NCBI GenBank assembly: GCA_905479615.1
Contig: CAJQNH010000049.1
Coordinates: forward strand, 1-8,688
Source: an uncultured Eudoraea sp.
GTDB taxonomy: Bacteria; Bacteroidota; Bacteroidia; Flavobacteriales; Flavobacteriaceae
Length of the DNA: 8,688 bases
Reading direction: 5' to 3'
Part shown: in pieces, positions 1-6,225 of the stretch
How positions within the stretch are numbered: the stretch's first letter is position 1
How the letters are laid out: each line of letters begins with the position of its first letter
Made by a program: the position numbers and the translations under genes
The notes under the pieces: generated by a model
Databases searched by the model: none
The model's input: the letters and a program-made list of their open reading frames with translations, nothing else
Told to the model about the DNA's origin: nothing

Positions 1-613
1 TGTTGGTGAAGTCGTTCTCCGGACCGCCGGAGCCTTCATCCCTGTAAGAAGGTCCGGGTCCTGCCTCGCCCATCCAACCAGCATCGGCCTGAGGGGGTAC
101 TGTATAACCTATATGAGAAAGAGAAAAAAGTATATTCATAGCGCAGTGTTTTACCCCGTCTTCGTTTCCTGTAATCAAGGTAGCGCCAACTTTGCCATAA
201 TCTCTGTATTGCCCTTTTTCATTAAACAAATGGGTATATCCGTACATCCGCTCCAATACGCGGTTACATACCGAAGATTTTTCTCCCAACCAGACTGAAG
301 TACACAGGATAAGAATATCACAGGCATCTACTTCTTTTTGAAGTATGGGCCAGTCATCTTTCTCCCATTCCGGGGTTTTGGACATATCCAGGCCCAGTCC
401 GGCAGGAAGCTCATAATCCACCGGCCTGATAACTTTTGTAGCTACACCATTTGCCTCAAAAATTCGCTGAGCAACGCCTATAAGTGCTTCGGTATGTGAA
501 AGAACCGGCGTTCTGTTTAGCGTACAGTTAAGGAATAAAACTTTTAGATCATTGTATTTGGCAGGAGGATTGGAACAGTGCTGTTCCGTCATTTTTGAGA
601 GTTGTTTTGACAT
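1..613 (-). CDS. Flavodoxin-fold NAD(P)H-dependent FMN reductase-like protein, C-terminus cut by window edge
   Basis: My own translation of the minus strand from the ATG at 613-611 stays open for 204 codons to the window edge, so the C-terminus is missing. The protein probably binds FMN and reduces a quinone, flavin or similar acceptor in the cytoplasm; the substrate is unknown. A beta strand (KVLFLNC, residues 24-30) leads into a loop with TLNRTPVLSHTEAL (31-44), which resembles the FMN-phosphate loop of the WrbA/NADPH-dependent FMN reductase superfamily. A second strand and loop, ILILCTSVWLGEKSS (100-114), sits where these proteins contact the isoalloxazine ring. A Gly-rich segment near 180-204 (GPGPSYRDEGSGGPENDF) is, from memory, typical of one flavodoxin-family subgroup. 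The start leaves a 22-base gap after the 90-residue gene upstream, suggesting one transcript. An alternative start is Met8. The fold is fairly certain; the reaction is not. Confidence 0.82.
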   Translation of the reverse strand, partial: MSKQLSKMTEQHCSNPPAKYNDLKVLFLNCTLNRTPVLSHTEALIGVAQRIFEANGVATKVIRPVDYELPAGLGLDMSKTPEWEKDDWPILQKEVDACDILILCTSVWLGEKSSVCNRVLERMYGYTHLFNEKGQYRDYGKVGATLITGNEDGVKHCAMNILFSLSHIGYTVPPQADAGWMGEAGPGPSYRDEGSGGPENDFTN

Positions 614-635
614 TATTGATTGTTTAGTATTTAGA

Positions 636-908
636 TTATTGCTTATATGGTATTTTACAAGTGGGACATTCTGTGCCATGTACGGCACTTTTTAGTTTTA
701 TTCCATCTAAATGGGTTACTACAAAGTCCTGTATAAATGCATACTTACTTTCTTTATTATTAACTCCAATCTGGGCATCCTTATATTTTTCACGGATAAT
801 ATTGCCGTATTCCTGATCTCCCCAACAATTAGGGCAAACCCCTTTGGGAACTTCGTCAAATTCATCTGTTTTTTTCTTTTTGAATAGATTGCTTAAAAAA
901 TTTCTCAT
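636..908 (-). CDS. Conserved hypothetical small protein with two CxxC pairs
   Basis: This 90-residue protein has no function I can assign. It opens with a basic segment (FLSNLFKKKK, residues 4-13) followed by an acidic stretch (DEFDE). It has two cysteine pairs, CPNC at 25-28 followed by Trp-Gly, and CPTC at 81-84 close to the C-terminus. The four cysteines could form one zinc ribbon-like or rubredoxin-like site with about 52 residues between the pairs. There is no signal peptide or membrane segment, so it is probably cytosolic. The ATG at 908-906 has no clear Shine-Dalgarno site, which is normal in Bacteroidota. It is followed after 22 bases by the flavodoxin-like gene, and the two are probably cotranscribed; a metal-binding or redox partner role is only inference. 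I recall similar short proteins in flavobacteria but cannot confirm this here. Confidence 0.75.
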   Translation of the reverse strand: MRNFLSNLFKKKKTDEFDEVPKGVCPNCWGDQEYGNIIREKYKDAQIGVNNKESKYAFIQDFVVTHLDGIKLKSAVHGTECPTCKIPYKQ

Positions 909-1124
909 GGCTGTATTGTTTTTGAGTTGGAAATATATTCTGTACCATACTTTAAGAGTCTTTTATTTCTAAGATTACTTACAGTTTGGATAATTATATG
1001 TTTTGATAAATAAGCAAGGATTCCAATATAATTGTCCTAAAATAAGTTTTTAGCAAACAATTCATAATCCTGTTCCTTGTCTAATTCTTTTTTATATAGT
1101 GCAAATAATCTTATTTAAAATTGC
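909..1124. other. Intergenic region, 216 bases, no clear signal
   Basis: This AT-rich gap lies between the stop of the sugar transporter and the start of the 90-residue gene, both on the minus strand. No GC-rich stem with a T-run and no exact TAnnTTTG promoter on the minus strand were found. A start-less open stretch of 25 codons on the minus strand (1114-1037) has protein-like composition but no supported start. A promoter for the small gene should lie here but cannot be placed. Confidence 0.5.
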
Positions 1125-2468
1125 CTATTGTACACTCTTAGGTCTAATCTTCTTGGTTCTTGTAAGCGACTTGCTTAATTCTTCCAGTGACACTCCTTTG
1201 GTCTCAGGCATAATAAAGGCCACGAAAAGAAGCTGTAGAAACATCATAAATGCGAAAAATGTAAATACAATTCCGGGGCCTATAGTAGCAAATAGAATAG
1301 GAATTAATGAAGGCACAACAGCTGCTAGAATCCAATGCACAGAACTTCCAAAGCTTTGGCCGTATCCTCGCAAATGATTAGGGAATATTTCTGAAATAAA
1401 CACCCAAATTACAGTACCTTGTCCAATTGCATGAGCTGCTATAAACAGGAATAAAAAGAATGCTACCGAAATTCCTTCCCAATTTAAATAAAATGCACAA
1501 GCTACCAGAGATAGAGCTATAATATATCCAACAGAGCCGATATACATTAATTGTTTTCTTCCCATTCGGTCAATCAGGTATATTCCCAAAAGGGTGAATA
1601 CCATATTAGTTATCCCTATACCAATACTACTCAATAGAGCTGTGCTGGCACCCAGGCCAGCTTCTTCCAATATTCGCGGAGCATAATAAAGAAACGCATT
1701 GATCCCCGAGAGTTGATTAAAAAAGGCGATACAAAAAGCCAGTATTAATGGAAATCTATATTTCAATAAGAAAATGTTTTCTCCTGGAATCGTACCTTCA
1801 CTTTCCTTTTTAATCTCCAGCATCATGAGTTCTGTATCAATCCCCGGATTTATAACTTTTAAAACTTCTTTAGCCTCATCAACACGGAGTTTAGACAACA
1901 ACCACCTGGGGCTTTTTGGAATTGTCAAGGCGAATATGGTATAAATAACTGCCGGGATGGCTTCAACTCCCACCATCCAACGCCAGGCATTTTCCCCAAT
2001 TCCATTTAATAAATAATTTGAAAAAAAGGCGATCAGGATACCAAAGACAATATTAAACTGATATAAACCAACAAGTTTGCCTCGATCCTTAGCAGGAGCA
2101 ATCTCCGAAATGTAAGCTGGTGCTGCGATCGTTGAAGCCCCTACCCCCAATCCGCCAATAAATCTAAAAATGGCAAACGTTATGGGATCATTTGAAAAGG
2201 CAGAGCCCAGAGCCGAGATGGTGTAAAATATACCTATCCATATAAGGGTTTTCTTTCTACCGAGTTTATTTACGGGGATACCGCCCAATAATGCGCCAAC
2301 AACAGTTCCCCAAAGGGCCATGCCAATTACCACTACTCCATGAAATACATCAGACGAACCCCACAATGCCTGAAGTGTTTTGTCAGCACCGGAAATAACA
2401 ACGGTATCAAAGCCGAATAGAAATCCTGCTAAAGCTGCCGTAATTGACCAAATCCATATTTTTTTCAT
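1125..2468 (-). CDS. Sugar porter family MFS transporter (XylE/GLUT type)
   Basis: This 447-residue protein would carry a sugar across the inner membrane, probably by proton symport. It has the usual length and twelve hydrophobic segments of the major facilitator sugar porter family. Visible hallmarks are GFDTVVISG in helix 1 (19-27), NKLGRKK (67-73), the EIAPAKDRG loop (122-130), PKSPRWLL (184-191), NQLSGIN with a following YYAP (251-264), DRMGRK (300-305), SEIFPNHLRG (359-368) and the C-terminal PETKG (421-425). Against E. coli XylE from memory, the proton-coupling Asp (D21), R102, E122, Q137, Q252, N257 and W355 are kept, but the positions of XylE Q175, Q288 and Q415 are Ile144, Asn251 and His378. 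The substrate therefore cannot be read from homology. It starts 99 bases after cphA in the same direction, so it may be cotranscribed with it or have its own promoter. A perfect palindrome lies just upstream (2490-2497). Confidence 0.93.
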   Translation of the reverse strand: MKKIWIWSITAALAGFLFGFDTVVISGADKTLQALWGSSDVFHGVVVIGMALWGTVVGALLGGIPVNKLGRKKTLIWIGIFYTISALGSAFSNDPITFAIFRFIGGLGVGASTIAAPAYISEIAPAKDRGKLVGLYQFNIVFGILIAFFSNYLLNGIGENAWRWMVGVEAIPAVIYTIFALTIPKSPRWLLSKLRVDEAKEVLKVINPGIDTELMMLEIKKESEGTIPGENIFLLKYRFPLILAFCIAFFNQLSGINAFLYYAPRILEEAGLGASTALLSSIGIGITNMVFTLLGIYLIDRMGRKQLMYIGSVGYIIALSLVACAFYLNWEGISVAFFLFLFIAAHAIGQGTVIWVFISEIFPNHLRGYGQSFGSSVHWILAAVVPSLIPILFATIGPGIVFTFFAFMMFLQLLFVAFIMPETKGVSLEELSKSLTRTKKIRPKSVQ

Positions 2469-2489
2469 TTGAGTAGTTTTTCTGAAAAT

Positions 2490-2497
2490 AACCGGTT
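2490..2497. promoter_or_regulatory. Candidate LacI-type operator upstream of the sugar transporter
   Basis: AACCGGTT is a perfect 8-base palindrome, 21 bases upstream of the transporter ATG; on the coding strand it reads GAAACCGGTT. CG-centred palindromes of this kind are common LacI-family operators in sugar genes. The symmetry stops after four bases per side and no LacI gene is in the window, so this is a weak suggestion only. Confidence 0.25.
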
Positions 2498-2567
2498 TCG
2501 CCCCTTATTTTTATTTATGATGGACTCTAAATAATGTATAAGTATTTATAACAGTTCAACAAATGCC

Positions 2568-5195
2568 CTAGGATAATTCGCCCTTTGCCTCCTGGTCTTT
2601 TAAGCGCTTTACAAGGTCCAGTGCATCGGGTACCACATCGCTGCAGAGCACTATTAGAGATCCTTTTTCTGCATGAGCCACCGCATGTGTTATCGCTTCC
2701 CTTTCTGAAGGAATAATGGTCGTTTTTTTATTGGGATCCTGCTTTTTAATTCCGACATCCAACATATTGATTAGCTCAGTCTCCGATTTACCTCTCAAAT
2801 TCTTATCCTGTCTGATAATAATCTCATCAAACATTTCTGCGGCTATTGTTCCCATCTCATTATTATCTTCTTCTCTGCGGTCTCCAATACCTGCTATGAT
2901 CCCTACTTTTACAGTGGCTTCCAGGTTATCTGTAAACTTTTGTAAGGCACGCATGCCTGCAGGATTGTGAGCATAGTCTAACAATATGTCAAAGTTGTTA
3001 AACTTAAACAGATTTAAACGACCGGGAGTACTTGAAGCGGATGGGATAAATGTCTCGAGTGCCGCTTTCGTATCTTCAATACTGATGCCCTGTACGTTGG
3101 CAGCTATTATAGCCGGCAGAATATTTTGAATCATAAAAAGGGCTTTCCCACCATAGGTCAATGGAATATTCTCTGCTTTCATTAACCTCATTTTCCACTC
3201 ACCTCTGCAAAGGGTTACATAGCCATTCTCATATATGGCGGTTATTCCGCCTATTCTTTGTAAAGCCTGTATCCTGGGGTTATTTTCATCCATGGAGAAC
3301 AGCGCAAGATTACAATTTATGTTTCTACGCATTTCATAAACCAAATCGTCATCCGCATTTAGGATGGCATAACCATCGGGCAACACAGTTTCAGGAATAA
3401 CCGCCTTAACCCTGGCAAGTTGTTCAATAGTATGGATACCTTTTAAGCCCAAATGATCTGCTGAAACATTGGTAACAATGGCAACATCACATTTTTTAAA
3501 ACCTAATCCGGCTCGTAATAAACCACCGCGTGCACATTCCAGTACGGCAAAATTAACAGTAGGATCCTTCAACACAAACTCTGCACTTGCCGGGCCAGTG
3601 CAATCTCCTTTCATCAACATTCTATTTTGAATATAAACGCCATCACTTGTGGTATAACCTACCCTTTGTCCATTCATTTTAGCGATATGAGCAATAAGCC
3701 GGCTTGTAGTAGTTTTTCCATTTGTGCCGGTAATAGCTACAATGGGTATCCTGCCAGTATCACCTTTTTGAGGGAATAATTTATCTACTACAGGAGCGGC
3801 AACGTTTCTTGGTAATCCAGTGGTTGGAGCCAGGTGCATCCTGAAACCGGGGCCTGCATTTACTTCTAAAACAGCACCACTTGTATCTGAAAGCGGCTGG
3901 CTAATATCACTGGTCATTACATCAATACCGCATATATCGAGGTCTATGATTTTTGAAATCCTCTCCGCCATTGATACATTGGCCGGATGAATAATATCCG
4001 TTACATCTTCTGCAGTACCTCCGGTGCTTAGATTAGCAGTGTCCTTTAAAATCAATTGCTCTCCTTCCTTTAATACGGAGTCTACGGTATATCCTGCATC
4101 GGTGATAATCGTTTTTGTCAGATCGTTTATTGTTATTGCGGTAAGCACTTTCTCATGGCCATATCCCCTTCGTGGATCTTTATTCACTTCCTCAACCAAT
4201 TCCTCTATGGTAGATTTTCCATCACCTACAACATGAGCAGGGGTGCGTTTTGCTGCAGCAACGAAAATATTGTTAATGACTAAAAGGCGGTAATCCTCGC
4301 CAGTAATATACTTCTCCACAATGACCCTTCTTGATACTTCTTTAGCCACCTTAAAAGCCTCAAGCGCATCCTCATAAGAATTGATATCTACTGTAATTCC
4401 TCTGCCGTGATTCCCATCAATAGGTTTAATGACAAGTGGATATCCCACATATCGGCAAGCATCTTCCAATCCGCTTTCTCTACTGATGATATCCCCTCTG
4501 GGGACTTCAACCTCGGCCTGTTCTAATAAATATTTGGTGTCTTCCTTATCACATGCTAATTCAACTCCTATGCTGCTGGTCTCACTAGTTACGGTGGCCT
4601 GTATCCTTTTCTGATTGGCTCCATACCCAAGTTGTACCAGGGAATATTTGTTTAACCGTATCCATGGTATCCCACGGCTTTGCGCTTCCAGAACTATAGA
4701 CCCGGTACTTGGTCCCAGTCGTTCAGATTCCCGAAGTTCGCGCATACGTTGTATGTCATCTTCCAGATCATAAGGCTCAGCAGCAATTAATGCTTCACAA
4801 ATACGAACAGCAGCTTTAGCAGCATATCTGCCTACCGATTCTTCAATATATGAGAAAACAACGTTGTATACTCCTTTTTCCCCATATCCGCGCGTTCTTC
4901 CGAATCCGGTATCCATATCCGCCAATGTTTGGATTTCCAGGGCAATATGCTCAATTACATGGCCCATCCATGTACCTTCATCCACCCGCATAAAAAAACC
5001 TCCTTCACATCCTTCAGAACATCTATGAGAATACATAGTTGGAAACATCTCGCGAATACGGTCTGCGAATCCATCTATTTTATTGCTTGGCATTTCTTCC
5101 ATTTCTTCCAAATCCAGGACCATAACAATTAGTCTGTGGCGGCGAATAGACCAGTAATTTGGTCCCCTCATGGCATTTATTTCTCTTATTTTCAT
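2568..5195 (-). CDS. cphA: Cyanophycin synthetase (CphA1 type)
   Basis: This 875-residue cytoplasmic enzyme builds cyanophycin from Asp and Arg using two ATP per dipeptide unit. It matches cyanobacterial CphA1 in length and order. The N-domain (about 1-160) starts with the family signature RGPNYWSIRRH (10-20), which fixes the start codon. The ATP-grasp domain (about 161-480) has VIKPIDGNHGRG (255-266), EKYITGEDYRLLV (294-306) and EVNAGPGFR (444-452); in this family it adds Asp to the backbone. The Mur ligase-like domain (about 483-875) has the P-loop GTNGKTTT (490-497), CARGGLLRAG (554-563), SADHLG (578-583), DYAHNPAG (740-747) and GDRR (771-774); it attaches Arg to the Asp side chain. The N-domain also carries HVIEHIALE (79-87), the place of a hydrolytic primer-making site described in some CphA1 enzymes. 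It diverges from cphB across 166 bases. No substitution in the listed motifs suggests loss of activity. Confidence 0.97.
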   Translation of the reverse strand: MKIREINAMRGPNYWSIRRHRLIVMVLDLEEMEEMPSNKIDGFADRIREMFPTMYSHRCSEGCEGGFFMRVDEGTWMGHVIEHIALEIQTLADMDTGFGRTRGYGEKGVYNVVFSYIEESVGRYAAKAAVRICEALIAAEPYDLEDDIQRMRELRESERLGPSTGSIVLEAQSRGIPWIRLNKYSLVQLGYGANQKRIQATVTSETSSIGVELACDKEDTKYLLEQAEVEVPRGDIISRESGLEDACRYVGYPLVIKPIDGNHGRGITVDINSYEDALEAFKVAKEVSRRVIVEKYITGEDYRLLVINNIFVAAAKRTPAHVVGDGKSTIEELVEEVNKDPRRGYGHEKVLTAITINDLTKTIITDAGYTVDSVLKEGEQLILKDTANLSTGGTAEDVTDIIHPANVSMAERISKIIDLDICGIDVMTSDISQPLSDTSGAVLEVNAGPGFRMHLAPTTGLPRNVAAPVVDKLFPQKGDTGRIPIVAITGTNGKTTTSRLIAHIAKMNGQRVGYTTSDGVYIQNRMLMKGDCTGPASAEFVLKDPTVNFAVLECARGGLLRAGLGFKKCDVAIVTNVSADHLGLKGIHTIEQLARVKAVIPETVLPDGYAILNADDDLVYEMRRNINCNLALFSMDENNPRIQALQRIGGITAIYENGYVTLCRGEWKMRLMKAENIPLTYGGKALFMIQNILPAIIAANVQGISIEDTKAALETFIPSASSTPGRLNLFKFNNFDILLDYAHNPAGMRALQKFTDNLEATVKVGIIAGIGDRREEDNNEMGTIAAEMFDEIIIRQDKNLRGKSETELINMLDVGIKKQDPNKKTTIIPSEREAITHAVAHAEKGSLIVLCSDVVPDALDLVKRLKDQEAKGELS

Positions 5196-5294
5196 GGCCT
5201 TAGATTTTATGGTTCTTAATCGTAGATTTATAACTTGGTAACAAGCCTTAGAACACTATTTTAGTTGTTAATGTGAGTTTGATAAGTTCTTTGT

Positions 5295-5316
5295 AATTTC
5301 ATAAATATATGACATT
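5295..5316. promoter_or_regulatory. Imperfect 22-bp palindrome, candidate operator for cphA/cphB
   Basis: The left arm AATTTCATA (5295-5303) and right arm TATGACATT (5308-5316) are inverted repeats matching at 8 of 9 positions around a 4-base centre, AATA. The centre, near 5305.5, is about 40-43 bases before the transcription start expected from the cphB -7 element, a position typical for an activator that contacts polymerase. Dimeric regulators such as Crp/Fnr-type proteins bind sites of this form, but the arms do not match a consensus I can name. The region is AT-rich, so chance is possible. Confidence 0.4.
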
Positions 5317-5333
5317 TTTTGTAACAATAGCTG

Positions 5334-5341
5334 TATTTTTG
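5334..5341 (+). promoter_or_regulatory. Candidate cphB -7 promoter element
   Basis: TATTTTTG matches the Bacteroidota -7 consensus TAnnTTTG exactly. It lies 20 bases before the cphB start codon, which implies a leader of about 15 bases. No TTG or TTTG lies at the usual 17-23 base distance; the nearest, at 5318-5321, is only 12 bases away. The missing -33 element would fit a promoter that depends on an activator. Confidence 0.45.
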
Positions 5342-5361
5342 CAACCTAGACAGCATAAATT

Positions 5362-6225
5362 ATGGAGGTAAAAGGAACTTTAATTCCCATTGGAGGAAAT
5401 GAGGATAAAGGGACAGAATCAGGAGAGTCATTTCACCTGGAATTTATTCAGGAAAGTATCCTCTCCAGAGTGGTAAGTGAGAGTGGGGGTAATGAGGCAC
5501 AAATTGTTATTATTCCAACTGCCTCAAGTATACCAAAAGAGGTGAGTAATAGTTATCTCAAAGCCTTTGATAAATTAGGATGTCGTAGGGTGCATATTAT
5601 GGATATACGAGATAGGAAAGAGTCTGAAAATCCAAAAAATCTGGAGCACATTGGAAATGCACAATGCGTGATGTTCTCCGGAGGAAACCAATCTGTAATC
5701 ACTGCAAAAATAGGCAACACCAGGTTACATGAAGTACTCACTGAACGTTACAGAAAAGACTCATTAGTGATAGCCGGCACCAGCGCAGGTGCAATGTGCA
5801 TGTCCAGCGAAATGATTGCAGGTGGAAGCAGTACGGAATCATTTATAAAAGGAGCTGTAAAAATGGATGCCGGAATGGGATTCATTTCTAATTTGATAAT
5901 AGACTCCCATTTTATTCGTCGTGGCCGTTTTGGACGACTTGCGGAAGCCGTGGCTAAATATCCCGATATGATGGGCATTGGCCTTGCGGAAGATACAGGC
6001 CTGGTTATTAAAAATAGCAGCACTTTTGAGATAATAGGTTCTGGGATGGTTATTATGTTTGATCCAAGAAAACTAAAACACAATAATGAAAAGATTCTTG
6101 AGAAAGGCACCCCTATGTCTCTTATTAATCTTAAAACTCATGTGTTGGCAAATGGGGATCGGTTTAATATGAAAAGAGGTAAAGTGAAAGTATTACCCCT
6201 TGATGCACCTTTTCCAAGCTCCTAA
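5362..6225 (+). CDS. cphB: Cyanophycinase, intracellular serine-type exopeptidase
   Basis: This 287-residue enzyme would degrade cyanophycin to beta-Asp-Arg dipeptides. It belongs to peptidase family S51. The nucleophile is Ser141 in GTSAGA (139-144), with His183 in DSHF (181-184) and Glu210 in GLAEDT (207-212). The spacings (42 and 27 residues) are exactly those of the Synechocystis triad Ser132, His174 and Glu201 as I recall it. Q110 in SGGNQ and R187, R189 and R192 also fall on its substrate-binding positions with the same offset of nine. There is no signal peptide, so the protein should act on internal granules, not on external polymer. The first ATG is chosen because the N-terminus KGTLIPIGGNEDKG begins the fold; the GGAGG there overlaps the start codon and lies too far downstream to act as its ribosome site. 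Its stop codon overlaps that of the convergent isoaspartyl peptidase gene. Confidence 0.97.
   Translation: MEVKGTLIPIGGNEDKGTESGESFHLEFIQESILSRVVSESGGNEAQIVIIPTASSIPKEVSNSYLKAFDKLGCRRVHIMDIRDRKESENPKNLEHIGNAQCVMFSGGNQSVITAKIGNTRLHEVLTERYRKDSLVIAGTSAGAMCMSSEMIAGGSSTESFIKGAVKMDAGMGFISNLIIDSHFIRRGRFGRLAEAVAKYPDMMGIGLAEDTGLVIKNSSTFEIIGSGMVIMFDPRKLKHNNEKILEKGTPMSLINLKTHVLANGDRFNMKRGKVKVLPLDAPFPSS

Larger units (their letters stand above)
5196..5361. promoter_or_regulatory. Divergent control region between cphA and cphB
   Basis: These 166 bases must hold the 5' control signals for both synthesis (cphA, leftward) and degradation (cphB, rightward). They contain a 22-base imperfect palindrome (5295-5316) and an exact Bacteroidota -7 element facing cphB (5334-5341). 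The heptamer GTAACAA occurs at 5238-5244 and 5321-5327. No exact TAnnTTTG element facing cphA was found; its start has only a short AAGG two bases upstream. Confidence 0.6.

Noticed and set aside
113..298. Plus-strand 61-codon open frame
   Set aside because: It lies antisense inside the flavodoxin-like gene, whose minus-strand protein has clear family features; the plus-strand product has none.
1037..1114. Minus-strand open stretch of 25 codons with protein-like composition, ending in TAG, downstream of the transporter
   Set aside because: It has no ATG, GTG or TTG start at its beginning and no recognisable similarity. It might be a gene remnant, but a chance open frame is equally likely.
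909..1124. Terminator after the sugar transporter
   Set aside because: No GC-rich stem with a following T-run was found on the minus strand in this stretch.
5234..5245. Short inverted repeat CTTG-GTAA-CAAG upstream of cphA
   Set aside because: Four-base arms are too short to separate from chance, and there is no T-run or promoter context to give it a role.
5364..5368. GGAGG as a Shine-Dalgarno site pointing to a later cphB start
   Set aside because: No in-frame ATG, GTG or TTG follows at a suitable distance, and a later start would cut into the conserved N-terminal strand. Bacteroidota rarely rely on this site.
5748..6110. Minus-strand 120-codon open frame inside cphB
   Set aside because: It is a shadow of cphB, which has a complete catalytic triad and family-typical spacing on the plus strand.
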